This document shows, one piece after another, positions 1 to 8,500 of a stretch of 15,870 nucleotides of DNA. Positions within the stretch are counted from its first letter, which is position 1. The number at the start of each line of letters is the position of its first letter. Location: assembly GCA_003564735.1 (NCBI GenBank), contig PXEK01000123.1, positions 1-15,870 of the forward strand, written 5' to 3'. Origin of the DNA: Cryomorphaceae bacterium (GTDB lineage: Bacteria; Bacteroidota; Bacteroidia; Flavobacteriales_G; Salibacteraceae). The notes below the pieces were generated by a model. That model did no database searches. It was not told the origin of the DNA and was given only the letters and a program-made list of their open reading frames with translations. The position numbers and the translations under genes are program-made.

Positions 1-1242
1 ATCTATTGGCACGATGCCGTGCAAGGCATGGAAAAGGAGTGCGCTCCCGAGCCTATGGACAGCGAAGATATGTTGTTTATCCTTTATACTTCCGGCTCTA
101 CAGGTAAGCCGAAAGGGGTAGTGCACACGTGCGGCGGGTATATGGTTTATGCGGCTTATTCGTTCCAAAACGTATTCCAGTGTGAAGAAAGTGATGTGTA
201 TTGGTGCACCGCAGATGTGGGTTGGATTACCGGACATACCTATATCATTTACGGACCTCTGGTTTCGGGAGCTACCACCATGATGTTTGAAGGCGTACCC
301 ACTTTCCCCGATGCCGGGCGCTTTTGGCAAGTATGCGATAAACACGGAGTCAATCAGTTTTACACCGCACCCACTGCCATTCGGGCTTTGATGGGGCAAG
401 GTGAAGACCATGTACTTTCTTACAGTTTGGATTCGCTCAAGGTACTCGGAACGGTGGGCGAACCCATCAACGAAGAGGCTTGGCGCTGGTATTACAATGT
501 CGTGGGGAAGGAACGTTGCCCCATTGTGGATACCTGGTGGCAAACCGAAACCGGTGGTATAATGCTTTCCGGATTGGGCAGTCATTCGCCCATGAAGCCC
601 GCACATGCCGGACTTCCGTTACCGGGAGTACAGCCCGTACTGCTCGATAATGACGGCAATGAAATTACCGAGAACGAAAAGGAGGGACTCCTTTGTATGA
701 AATTCCCTTGGCCTTCAATGCTCAGAACCACTTATGGTGATCATGAACGCTGCCGGCAAACCTACTTTTCAGCATTTGAAAATCATTACTTTACGGGAGA
801 TGGTGCCAAACGAGATAAGGATGGACTTTACCGTGTAATCGGCAGAGTGGATGATGTGATTAACGTTTCCGGACACCGATTCGGTACGGCAGAAATCGAA
901 GAAGCCATTAACGCCAACAAAAACGTGGTGGAATCGGCCGTGGTAGGTTATCCGCACGAGGTGAAAGGACAAGGTATTTATGCCTATGTGGTATGTGAAA
1001 AAATGCCCGACGATGAAGATGATGCAAGGTCTTCCATTGTGGGAACCGTAGTGGAGGAAATAGGTAAAATAGCCAAGCCCGAAAAAATTCAGTTCGTTAC
1101 GGGCTTACCTAAAACGCGCTCGGGAAAAATCATGCGTCGTATTTTACGTAAAATCGCCGAAGGTGAACCCGATAAATTGGGAGATACCTCTACGCTTCTC
1201 GATCCCGATGTAGTTGAGGAAATTGTGAAAAATGCGAAGTGA
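1..1242 (+). CDS. acs: Acetyl-CoA synthetase (AMP-forming), C-terminal part; 5' end outside window
   Basis: This enzyme activates acetate with ATP and CoA to acetyl-CoA, through acetyl-AMP, in the cytoplasm. The frame is open from base 1, so the gene begins upstream. About 413 residues are visible of the roughly 650 usual for the family, and the missing part is the N-terminal third. Visible adenylate-forming motifs, in order, are the phosphate-binding loop [11 protein letters not shown] (bases 85-117), TWWQTETGG near 529, [20 protein letters not shown] leading into the hinge (about 787-846), and [28 protein letters not shown] near the C-terminus carries the catalytic lysine (codon 1126-1128), which is the usual site of regulatory acetylation. 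All key residues are present, so the enzyme should be active. The GTG at base 19 is only an internal codon, not the start. A hairpin follows the stop by 22 bases, and no gene clearly shares its transcript. Confidence 0.97.
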   Translation: MYWHDAVQGMEKECAPEPMDSEDMLFILYTSGSTGKPKGVVHTCGGYMVYAAYSFQNVFQCEESDVYWCTADVGWITGHTYIIYGPLVSGATTMMFEGVPTFPDAGRFWQVCDKHGVNQFYTAPTAIRALMGQGEDHVLSYSLDSLKVLGTVGEPINEEAWRWYYNVVGKERCPIVDTWWQTETGGIMLSGLGSHSPMKPAHAGLPLPGVQPVLLDNDGNEITENEKEGLLCMKFPWPSMLRTTYGDHERCRQTYFSAFENHYFTGDGAKRDKDGLYRVIGRVDDVINVSGHRFGTAEIEEAINANKNVVESAVVGYPHEVKGQGIYAYVVCEKMPDDEDDARSSIVGTVVEEIGKIAKPEKIQFVTGLPKTRSGKIMRRILRKIAEGEPDKLGDTSTLLDPDVVEEIVKNAK

Positions 1243-1264
1243 TTGAGTGTGAAATACAATAAAG

Positions 1265-1285
1265 CCCGCGCTTTAGAAGTGCGGG
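1265..1285 (+). terminator. Hairpin downstream of acs, probable terminator
   Basis: CCCGCGCTT (1265-1273) pairs with AAGTGCGGG (1277-1285) around a three-base loop, giving nine pairs of which one is G-T. It lies just after the acs stop. No clear T-tract follows on the + strand, so termination here is inferred from position and stability only. Confidence 0.5.
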
Positions 1286-1310
1286 GGATTACTCATTCAA
1301 AATTATAATC

Positions 1311-1988
1311 TTGAAAATCAAAGCTAATTTTGTTTTTAGTGTAATTTATCTGCCTGTATTTGGTCTTCTTATTGCTTGCCAATCCGCAAGGAACTTAAGT
1401 GATAAAGATGTTTTTGGATCTTATTAAGAAAGAACGTCTTATAATACGGCTCAAAAGATGACTTTCAGTGAAGATTATACTTTTGATTATGTGTCGAGTA
1501 GTTGTTTTGGAATTGACACTATTAGCGGTGTTTGGAAGAGAAAAGACAGTAGGGTTATCCTGAACGGAGATAACCGGCCTAATGAAGTTTTGATATCAGG
1601 TTATGAAATGGAAAATTATATTTCTCATAATAGTGATTCCTTGACGGTTAAACTATTAGAAGAAGGAGGAGATGAAGTAAGACCATTTATCACCTGCGAG
1701 TTATTGAAAGACGATGAAGTCCTTGTGAAAAATCAAGCCCGTTTGGACGGTATATGTAGATTACCACAAATTTCAGCGAATAAACTACGTGTCTCATTCA
1801 CACAGGAGTTTTTAATTCCTTTTGATTCTAACCTCAGTTATTTGGAATTACGCATTATTGAACCTGAAATTGAAGATATTAGATATTTTGTCGGTGAAAG
1901 GTGGATACTCAAAAAAGGTGAAATAATTGATACCGGTTTTGGAAACGGTAAACTATTTAAGCGTAGAAAGTTGCAAAAAATTGATTAA
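1311..1988 (+). pseudogene. Hypothetical lipoprotein gene interrupted by an in-frame stop
   Basis: Function not recognised. From a TTG at 1311 the frame encodes a basic N-terminus, a hydrophobic stretch and a lipobox (residues 20-23, LIAC), then about 15 residues to a TAA at 1425-1427. The same frame reopens at once (ERTSYNTAQK, then a Met at 1458) and runs to a TAA at 1986-1988. Without the stop the product would be about 224 residues. The downstream part (YTFDYVSSSCFG, then SGVWKRKDSRVIL) resembles the beta-rich 'growing strand, then Gly-x-Trp' pattern of small Bacteroidota lipoproteins, and it makes most sense attached to the upstream signal peptide. Starting translation at 1458 would give a 176-residue protein with no export signal. 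The uncommon TTG start adds to the impression of decay. Alternatives are a sequencing error at 1425, or a real cytoplasmic protein starting at 1458. The signal peptide is clear; the pseudogene call is inference. Confidence 0.6.
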
Positions 1989-2379
1989 TAGACACTGATT
2001 CACTTTCGTGAATTGAGCAATAACGTTAAAAGCGTCTAGGTATTCTTTCAGCTGTTAGCTGTTAAGAAATAGCACACCCTAAGCCGGTAAAGTTGATTGG
2101 GCAGGCGGATAACCCGGATTATGTAGATTTTTGCGGATTTGATTTGCGGGCGACTCTTGTTTTGAAATACTAACCTTGAGGTAACCTATAATCGTCCTCT
2201 GCGCTATTCCCGAGTCGTCGTGGCTCTGTACTCCTTTGTGACTCCGGGACTTCGTGTGAGAACTCTGTTTATCAACTCGTTACCCGCTAATTAAAAACCT
2301 CACCGTTTGTGAACCTAACAGTCAGGATGCCGCAGCTTTCGGGTACGCACGGGCGTATCGATTGTGCGTTAAGCGCGAA
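1989..2379. other. Non-coding stretch with small repeats, no gene recognised
   Basis: There is no convincing coding sequence in either direction. It holds a perfect 6-bp hairpin with a four-base loop (1998-2013, ATTCAC/GTGAAT) just after the broken gene. It also has a 7-base tandem duplication AGCTGTT-AGCTGTT (2050-2063), the degenerate tandem array at 2105-2138, and a 6-bp inverted repeat ACGCAC/GTGCGT (2345-2350 with 2364-2369) just past the stop of the pterin dehydratase gene on the minus strand. The last could help end that transcript, but no T-tract follows it. The stretch looks like intergenic remnant sequence rather than a regulatory region of a neighbour, since the genes on both sides point into it. 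Confidence 0.6.
2105..2138. repeat. Degenerate ~9-bp tandem repeat, (G/C)CGGAT type
   Basis: GCGGAT starts at 2105, CCGGAT at 2114, GTAGAT at 2123 and GCGGAT at 2133, so related hexamers recur every 9, 9 and 10 bases. A further TTGCGGG follows at 2144-2150. On the minus strand the units read ATCCGC, ATCTAC, ATCCGG, ATCCGC. Units are too short and too close together for a CRISPR array. Confidence 0.55.
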
Positions 2380-2604
2380 TTAAAAATCCACTGCCTTAGC
2401 GAAAGCGTGATCTTTATCTGTAAGAGTGTTGTCTGCATCGTGGGTAGTGACGGTCAACTTTACTTTATTGTAGGTATTTTCAATGGTTGGGTGATGCCCT
2501 TGCTGTTCAGCGATGAGCGCTACACGGTTGAGAAATCCCCAAGCCTCATTGAAGTCATTGAATTGTTTTTTATAAACTAACGTGTTGTTTTCTTCTTTCC
2601 ACAT
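2380..2604 (-). CDS. phhB: Pterin-4a-carbinolamine dehydratase (4a-hydroxytetrahydrobiopterin dehydratase)
   Basis: It dehydrates 4a-hydroxytetrahydropterin to the quinonoid dihydropterin, recycling the cofactor of aromatic amino-acid hydroxylases in the cytoplasm. The family signature is clear: GHHPTIENTYNKVKLTVTTHD, in which His37, His38 and His55 match the three active-site histidines, followed by LTDKDHAFAKAVD. At 74 residues it is shorter than the usual 95-110, losing mainly N-terminal residues, but the core is complete. The ATG at 2604 is supported by a normal start on the first beta strand; no Shine-Dalgarno is visible. It stands alone: the floA terminator lies 137 bases upstream, and the convergent region downstream has no partner. 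No phenylalanine hydroxylase gene is in the window, so the physiological substrate is inferred. The symbol follows bacterial usage for this family. Confidence 0.93.
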   Translation of the reverse strand: MWKEENNTLVYKKQFNDFNEAWGFLNRVALIAEQQGHHPTIENTYNKVKLTVTTHDADNTLTDKDHAFAKAVDF

Positions 2605-2740
2605 AATACAATGTTTTTGATGATTATCTATGTATGGAACTAACTCTTGCGCTGGGCGATTGTTTGATATTTTCGGTTTAGTTTTTTAACACGGGTATTT
2701 GCACGATGGTAATCAAACTATTTCGCATGCCTGTTAAATG

Positions 2741-2782
2741 AAAAAAGGCAACCCCGTACCCTGGAGGTAAAAGGTTGCCTTT
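2741..2782 (-). terminator. Rho-independent terminator of the M48-nfeD-floA operon
   Basis: AAAGGCAACC (2744-2753) pairs perfectly with GGTTGCCTTT (2773-2782). The 19-base loop holds a second small stem, TACC (2757-2760) with GGTA (2766-2769). Read on the minus strand the main stem ends in a run of six T (2741-2746), as expected for an intrinsic terminator, 38 bases after the floA stop. On the + strand a weaker T-run follows, so it may act in both directions. Confidence 0.88.
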
Positions 2783-2819
2783 AGTTTTGATAAACAATTC
2801 GGGACAATCAAAAAGAGAG

Positions 2820-3857
2820 TTAATCTTTTTTACGTCCTTTTTTTGATGAGCTGCTGTCAGATCCGCCTTGTGACCCTTTGGGCTGTGATATTGAGCCTCT
2901 CATTTCCGTATCGGCCTCAATATTTTTCATTTTGTAGTAGTCCATAATGCCCAAGTTTCCGCTTCTAAAGGCTTCAGCCATGGCAAGTGGAACTTCGGCC
3001 TCGGCCTGAATTACTTTGGCTCGTGCTTCTTGAGCTTTGGCTTTCATTTCTTGTTCCTCGGCGATGGCCATGGCTCGACGCTCCTCGGCTTTGGCTTGTG
3101 CGATATTTTTATCTGCCTCAGCCTGATCAGTTTGGAGTTCGGCACCAATGTTTTTACCTATGTCCACATCGGCAATATCAATGGAAAGAATTTCAAATGC
3201 CGTACCGGAGTCCAAACCTTTTGATAATACCGTTTTGGAAATAATGTCGGGATTTTCAAGTACGGCTTTGTGTGAATCTGCCGAACCTATGGAAGATACA
3301 ACACCTTCACCAACACGTGCAAGAACCGTTTCTTCACCCGCACCACCAACAAGTTGCTTAATACTGGCACGTACCGTTACGCGAGCCTTGGCAATAAGCT
3401 GAATACCGTCCTTGGCCACGGCCGTAACCGGCGGTGTTTCGATTACTTTGGGTATCACTGACATTTGAACGGCCTCAAAAACATTCCTACCTGCCAGGTC
3501 AATGGCAGTTGCGGAGTTAAAGTCGAGATCGATATTCGCTTTATCGGCGCTGATCAAGGCCATAACCACATTTTTGACATTACCCCCTGCGAGGTAATGC
3601 GCTTCAAGTTGATCTGAGCCAAGTGTGAGTCCGGCTTTAGTGGCGTTGATGAGCGCATCCACAATCACCGATGGCGGAACTTTACGCCAACGCATAACAA
3701 TGAGTTGAAGAAGCGAGATACGAACGCCCGAAACTACCGCTCTAAACCACAGGCCAACGGGAACGAAATAGAGAATTATCCAAAATAAGATAAGGGCTCC
3801 CACGGCTAAACCGATGGTCACGCCCCAACTAGTTGAAGAGTTAAGTAAATACAGCAT
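2820..3857 (-). CDS. floA: Flotillin-like protein FloA (SPFH family)
   Basis: It is a membrane scaffold protein of the bacterial flotillin type, thought to organise membrane microdomains and fluidity on the cytoplasmic face. The 345-residue length is close to the family norm of about 330. An N-terminal hydrophobic segment (residues 13-35, containing the [20 protein letters not shown] stretch) inserts in the membrane. The SPFH/PHB domain follows (about 60-235, with [19 protein letters not shown] and [20 protein letters not shown]). After it comes an Ala/Glu/Lys-rich helical stretch (245-300) with EA-type repeats typical of flotillins, and then [20 protein letters not shown]. The C-terminal 25 residues are a Ser/Lys-rich tail. 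It is the last gene of the M48-nfeD-floA operon, 11 bases after nfeD and just before a terminator; the nfeD-floA pairing is a well-known genomic association. The ATG at 3857 puts the membrane segment right at the N-terminus; no Shine-Dalgarno is visible. Confidence 0.96.
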   Translation of the reverse strand: MLYLLNSSTSWGVTIGLAVGALILFWIILYFVPVGLWFRAVVSGVRISLLQLIVMRWRKVPPSVIVDALINATKAGLTLGSDQLEAHYLAGGNVKNVVMALISADKANIDLDFNSATAIDLAGRNVFEAVQMSVIPKVIETPPVTAVAKDGIQLIAKARVTVRASIKQLVGGAGEETVLARVGEGVVSSIGSADSHKAVLENPDIISKTVLSKGLDSGTAFEILSIDIADVDIGKNIGAELQTDQAEADKNIAQAKAEERRAMAIAEEQEMKAKAQEARAKVIQAEAEVPLAMAEAFRSGNLGIMDYYKMKNIEADTEMRGSISQPKGSQGGSDSSSSKKGRKKD

Positions 3858-3868
3858 AATACAATTTT

Positions 3869-4330
3869 TTAGGTTAAAGGCTCCACAAAAACACGTCGCC
3901 CTTCAATTTTAACTACTTTGATTTTAACGCCGCTATCGATGTAGTTGTTTCGTGCGGTTACTTCTAAATATTCATCTTTAATTCGTGCATTTCCTCCGGG
4001 GTTTAGGCGCGTAATACTTTTACCTTTATCACCTACTTCTAACAAACTATCCCCGGGTCCTGATTTGGAGGTGATATTGTCTTTTATGGTCAATTTATCC
4101 CATGTTTCGGCGCGTAACAGTTTTACCGAAAGTCCGCCGCTGATGAGTAACGTGAGTACAAGAATAACCGTGCCGTAGGTAGCACTAACATTATAGCCAA
4201 TGATGATACCCACCACGAGACAAATTAAACCCACAATTCCTGAGATTGCTGTCCCCGGCATAAGAAAGACCTCAACGAGTAATAAGATGAGCCCAATAGT
4301 TACAAATATTAGTGCGGTAGTAATATCCAT
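3869..4330 (-). CDS. Short NfeD-family membrane protein
   Basis: This is a partner protein of the flotillin encoded next to it. Its 153 residues comprise three closely spaced transmembrane segments (about 6-24, 29-48, 52-70) and a C-terminal OB-fold domain (about 98-152). The OB domain shows the NfeD signature [20 protein letters not shown], then [18 protein letters not shown]. This is the short form: the ClpP-like serine-protease domain at the N-terminus of long NfeD proteins is absent. The known role of the family is thought to be interaction of the OB domain with SPFH proteins. It lies 3 bases after the M48 peptidase gene and 11 before floA, which indicates co-transcription. The ATG at 4330 starts directly at the first membrane segment. 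Confidence 0.93.
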   Translation of the reverse strand: MDITTALIFVTIGLILLLVEVFLMPGTAISGIVGLICLVVGIIIGYNVSATYGTVILVLTLLISGGLSVKLLRAETWDKLTIKDNITSKSGPGDSLLEVGDKGKSITRLNPGGNARIKDEYLEVTARNNYIDSGVKIKVVKIEGRRVFVEPLT

Positions 4331-4333
4331 ATT

Positions 4334-5131
4334 TTACTTTTTCACGGCCATTGATTTGGCTACGGGTATAAATTCTTTAATATCGGCAATACGTTGTTCA
4401 CTTGGGGGGTGTGTGGAGAGCAGGGCAGGTGGAGAGCCCCCGCTCAATTCGGCCATGCGGCTCCAAAAGGCAATCGCAGCTTCAGAGTCGTATCCCGCAT
4501 ACTCCATAAATACTAAACCCATTTGATCGGCTTCAGTTTCGTGTCTGCGGGAAAACGCCAATGTTCCTAACTGAGTACTGAGTCCGTAACTCAATTGAAA
4601 CAAATCTTTTGTTTTCCCCGGTTCTTGACCCAAGGCAGCGCCCAGTGCCATACCGCCCATTTGCGTGCTGAGTTGCTGACTCATTCTCTCGTTTCCGTGA
4701 CGGGCAACGGCGTGGGCGATTTCATGGCTCATCACTACAGCAACGCCTAACTCATCTTGACAAATCGGCATTATACCCGTGTAAAACGCAATTTTACCGC
4801 CGGGCATGCACCAAGCATTTACTTGATCATCTTGTATGAGGTTGAACTCCCATTCAAAACCTTTCACTCTTTTGCTTTGTCCGTTAGCTTTGAGAAATGC
4901 CTCACAAGCGTCGGCCAGTTTGTGCCCTACTTTTCTCACCAATTTTTTGTCTTCGTCATATTGAGAGGCCAAAGGACTCGCATTCATCATTTCTTGATAT
5001 TGAGAAAAACTCATTTCAAGCATGGTACTCTCTCTCAATAAATTCATTTGCTTACGACCTGATATGGGTACCGTTGTGCAAGCCACAAGTAGAGCCGACG
5101 TAAGCCATATGTAAATGTTTTTGATTTTCAT
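4334..5131 (-). CDS. M48 family zinc metallopeptidase, lipoprotein
   Basis: It is a predicted periplasmic, membrane-anchored protease of the Oma1/BepA/LoiP type, likely acting in envelope protein quality control. A lipoprotein signal peptide ends in LLVAC (Cys18). The catalytic zinc motif HEIAH is at residues 136-140 within VVMSHEIAHAVARHGNERMS. The third ligand is Glu198 in the ExxxD motif RRHETEADQMG, and a conserved THPPSEQRI sits near the end (240-248). At 265 residues it is a compact single-domain form with no TPR region. The substrate is unknown. It is the first gene of the operon with nfeD and floA. The 132 bases upstream contain TAACCTTG, a one-mismatch match to the Bacteroidota -7 element, and a 10-base palindrome TTTAGCTAAA (5191-5200); neither is convincing as a promoter. 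I do not assign a symbol because several M48 lipoproteins share this layout. Confidence 0.93.
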   Translation of the reverse strand: MKIKNIYIWLTSALLVACTTVPISGRKQMNLLRESTMLEMSFSQYQEMMNASPLASQYDEDKKLVRKVGHKLADACEAFLKANGQSKRVKGFEWEFNLIQDDQVNAWCMPGGKIAFYTGIMPICQDELGVAVVMSHEIAHAVARHGNERMSQQLSTQMGGMALGAALGQEPGKTKDLFQLSYGLSTQLGTLAFSRRHETEADQMGLVFMEYAGYDSEAAIAFWSRMAELSGGSPPALLSTHPPSEQRIADIKEFIPVAKSMAVKK

Positions 5132-5263
5132 TGTTTTTTTATTCAGGAGCGGTGCGCCTTTAACTGCAAGGTTAGGTGTGTAAATTATTTTTTAGCTAAA
5201 TAGTATTCATCATTTACAGATGGTTAATCGAGCATATTTTATGACTTACCGGCTCAAGAATGG

Positions 5264-5569
5264 CTACACTATTTTTGCTGACAGTCCTTTATCTAAAAGC
5301 GCTTCGCATTTGGGTTTTAGTTTTTCAAAAGTACCTCTTTTTACATCGCACTTTCCTTTGTAATGAACGATGTATGCACATTGCTCGGCTTGTTCAAGTT
5401 TGTGGTCACAAATTTTCACCAAGCAGTCTATTACGTGATCGAATGTGTTTACATCATCATTGAAAAGAACGAGGTGTTTTTCGTCAACTTCTTTTAAAAT
5501 GGTTTCAATGTCTACTTCCTCAGCTACATTAGGTGTGTTATACTCTATTGTTTCTAAATGGTTTATCAT
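5264..5569 (-). CDS. clpS: ClpS, ATP-dependent Clp protease adaptor
   Basis: This cytoplasmic adaptor hands proteins with destabilising N-terminal residues (N-degrons) to the ClpA/C-ClpP protease. It has 101 residues. After a mobile N-terminal extension of about 28 residues come HLVLFNDDVNTFDHVIDCLV and then AEQCAYIVHYKGKCDVKRGT. Asn37, Asp38 and His69 correspond to the residues that bind the substrate's N-terminal amine in characterised ClpS. The gatekeeper position that is Met40 in E. coli is Phe43 here. It is the last gene of the plsY operon, 9 bases after the giant SPOR protein. An AGGA at 5577-5580, about 7 bases before the ATG and overlapping the preceding stop region, is one of the few Shine-Dalgarno-like sites in the window and fits translation from the long mRNA. 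No clear terminator follows it. Confidence 0.96.
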   Translation of the reverse strand: MINHLETIEYNTPNVAEEVDIETILKEVDEKHLVLFNDDVNTFDHVIDCLVKICDHKLEQAEQCAYIVHYKGKCDVKRGTFEKLKPKCEALLDKGLSAKIV

Positions 5570-5578
5570 TGTGTTGTC

Positions 5579-8500
5579 CTATTTTTTGTATTCAATCACT
5601 TTAGCTTCTCTAAGTCCCTTACGTCGCAAACTGCGTGCAAGTTTCTCCGCTTCTTCATTGTCGTCAAAAATACCAATTTGATAGAATGTGGAGCCACCGC
5701 TTTTTTGAATATTTACACCCACTTTTGAGAGTTGCAGTATTTCTCGAGCATCAGCCACGGGGACATTACCTTCATATGGACCTACCTCAACAGTTAACTG
5801 TCCTTCTTTAATACCTTTAGGTGCTTCTTGCTTACGTTCTTTAGTCTGTTCGCGGCTGTCGTCTTCCTTATCTCGAATTGAAACGTCTTGTGCGGTTTGA
5901 GTCGTTTTTTCTTCAACGGGCTCTTGTCTCACATCTGTTTCTTGTTTTTCAGGTTGTGTAATTCTTTCGCGGGTTTGTTCGGGGGCTTGTTCCAATGTAT
6001 AATTTTGGTCAGAACCCAATTCCTTTGCCCTTTCAATACTCACTCTTTCGCCATTGAAGTATGCAGTTACGAAGGCATCGGGTACGGTGTTTTGAATATT
6101 ATTTTTAGCTTGAACGGCTTTGTCTAAATCGGTAAATACGCCGGTGCTGTAACGGGAAACTCCCGTGCCTAAATCCTCCTTGTTCATTGGAGAAATACGC
6201 GGAAGGGATTCAAAAGGAGTGGTTGTGGAATAAACACCAACTTGAACTGTGTAGAAGAATTGACCGCGATTTTCCACATCTGCTAAATCGCCTACTTGCA
6301 CACGTACTCCTGTTTGCGGGGTAAGTGTTTGGGGTGCAGTTATGGTTCCTTGTGAGCTTTCAGCTGTTTTGGTGGGTTGATTTACAGTTGCATCAGGTCT
6401 TTCTGCGGTGGGCTTAACGGATGAAGCCGCCGCAGCCAATGAAATATTTTCGTTACCGCGGTACGCTACTACAAACGCATCGGGATAACCCGCTTGCTGA
6501 ATTTGTTGTTTGGCTTGTTCGGCCGTATTTCGATTGTTGAAATTCCCGGCTAAATATCTAATGATGCCATTGGGCAATTCCAATGCACTCATTGGCTCAA
6601 AGGGGAAGTAATCTGTCGAAACCCGCTCCCTAAATGCCGCTACTTGAACTCTATATGTTACGGCATCCTCAGCCGTTATGAAAGGGATAAGGGGAGCATT
6701 ACCAGTAGCGCTTTCACCGGAAGCTTTCATGCTAAAAGCGGCAGCCGTAGTTTGCGCTGTTGAACGCTTTTGTTTTTCGTTACCTGCCGTTTTGGTTAGG
6801 CGCTCATCCGTTGCTCTTATTTCACTTTCTGCGGATGTAGGTTTTTCGGGTGTTTGAGCAACAGTCGTTTCACGCGAGCCGGGGGTACCTTCTTCAGCGA
6901 TTGTCGCTTCGGTAAAGCTTTTTTTCGAGTCAAGTGCACTAATCGGCGTTGAAGCCAGTGATTTTATGTCTTCATCTCTTTGATTTATAAGTGCGATGAG
7001 TCGATTTGACTCTTCCGTATCTTCATCAAGCAAACCCTGACGTACCAAGTTGAATGTTACAATAGCTTCTCTTCTTTGCTCTGCAGCCAGTTTCTTTTGC
7101 TTTTGGGCTTGCTCATAAAGGTATTGGGCTTCCTCCTCAACGGCTTTGATTTCGGCTTCGCTAGCTCCTTCTTGTTTTTTTCGTTGAGCTGCTCTATTGA
7201 GTTGAGCCCCTTTGTATTCCATGTCGCGAGCATCGTCATACTGTGTGGAGGCTCGAAGTAAATCGTTTCGGAATTTGTTTTCGGCTTGTTCATATTCGCG
7301 ATAATGCGTGCCGGTGCGCAGCTCTATTTGTTCTTCGTTTGTCAATGAAACTGCAGATTCAAACGCAATTAATTCACCATCGGGAACTTCGTAATCGGCA
7401 GGTTCATGAATTTCTCTTGTCTTAGCTGCTTCGGTTTCGATTTCTTTGAGTCGTTGCGCGAGTTTTTCAAACGATAGAGCGCGTTTACTCATGCGCCCTG
7501 ATGCCTCTATTTTTTCTTGCGCTTCTTTTGCTTTCCCGGCGTCTCTCAATTGCTCTCCTTCTCGGTACAAACGTGCAGACCGGTCACGAGCAGCTTGAGC
7601 ACTATCTTCTAAAGATTTGTAAACTTGAGCCTCACCGGGTCTTGTCACTATTTCTTCAACTTTGGTTTTTAGTATTGAGGTCATTTCTAAATTGCGTTGA
7701 GCGATGCTCAGTTCAGCTTGTGCGTTATTGAGATTTAGTTCGGCTTCTCGTCGGTTTCGTCTTTTGGCGCCTTCTAAGTTTTCTCTCGCGTTTTCAATAT
7801 CTTTTTCTGCCTTCTTCACGCTTTTTTCGTATTTTGTTTGTTCCTCATTGAGGTTTGTAAGCGTTTCGTTTACCACAGGGTTTTGAGATTTTGATTTCGT
7901 TTTTTGAGCCGCTGTAGGCTTTTTTCTTCGAGTTGCACTTTCCTGATCTTTGCGATCGGCTTGTGGTGTATCTTGCCGGGTCGGTTCGTCATTTTTGGTA
8001 TCGGCAAAGGCTGTCTCGTTTTGTGCGGTTTCATCAATTCGAGTGCGTTCAGTACTTGAGTAAAGTGTTTCTGTTTTGGGGAGAGAAACGTCAATGTTTT
8101 CGCTGTATTGTTCAATTTCAGATTGAGCGAGTAGTGTTTCGTTGTATGTGATTTGACGATTTTTCAGCTCAATTGCATCTTCAATATACCGGAGTTCTCT
8201 TTTAATTTTAATCTTGTTAGGACTACCGCCGGGCAGTGAAGATTCTCGTGCTTCGAGTTTTTGTTTTACACTTTCAAGCTCTAAAATATATTGACGGGTG
8301 ATATCAATTGACTTTTCGGCTTTTGCGGTGGGGTTTTTCTCATCCAAGGTCTCGTACTCAAAAAAGAATTTATCTTCAATATCTTGAATAGTGAATGATT
8401 CTTCAAACTCCTCACCGGGATTAAATTCTGCATTGGGCTTATGACCGGCGTAAAATTCTTTTTCTGCGGTTTCCAAAGTGTCTTCCAGTTCTTTTTCGCG

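Noticed and set aside
19..21. GTG as a start codon for acetyl-CoA synthetase
   Set aside because: The frame is open to base 1 and the family is about 240 residues longer at the N-terminus, so the gene enters from outside the window.
2105..2150. Possible CRISPR array
   Set aside because: Units are about 9 bases with no spacers and are degenerate.
2362..2580. 72-codon + strand frame
   Set aside because: It is the complement of the pterin dehydratase gene, which has the full active-site signature.
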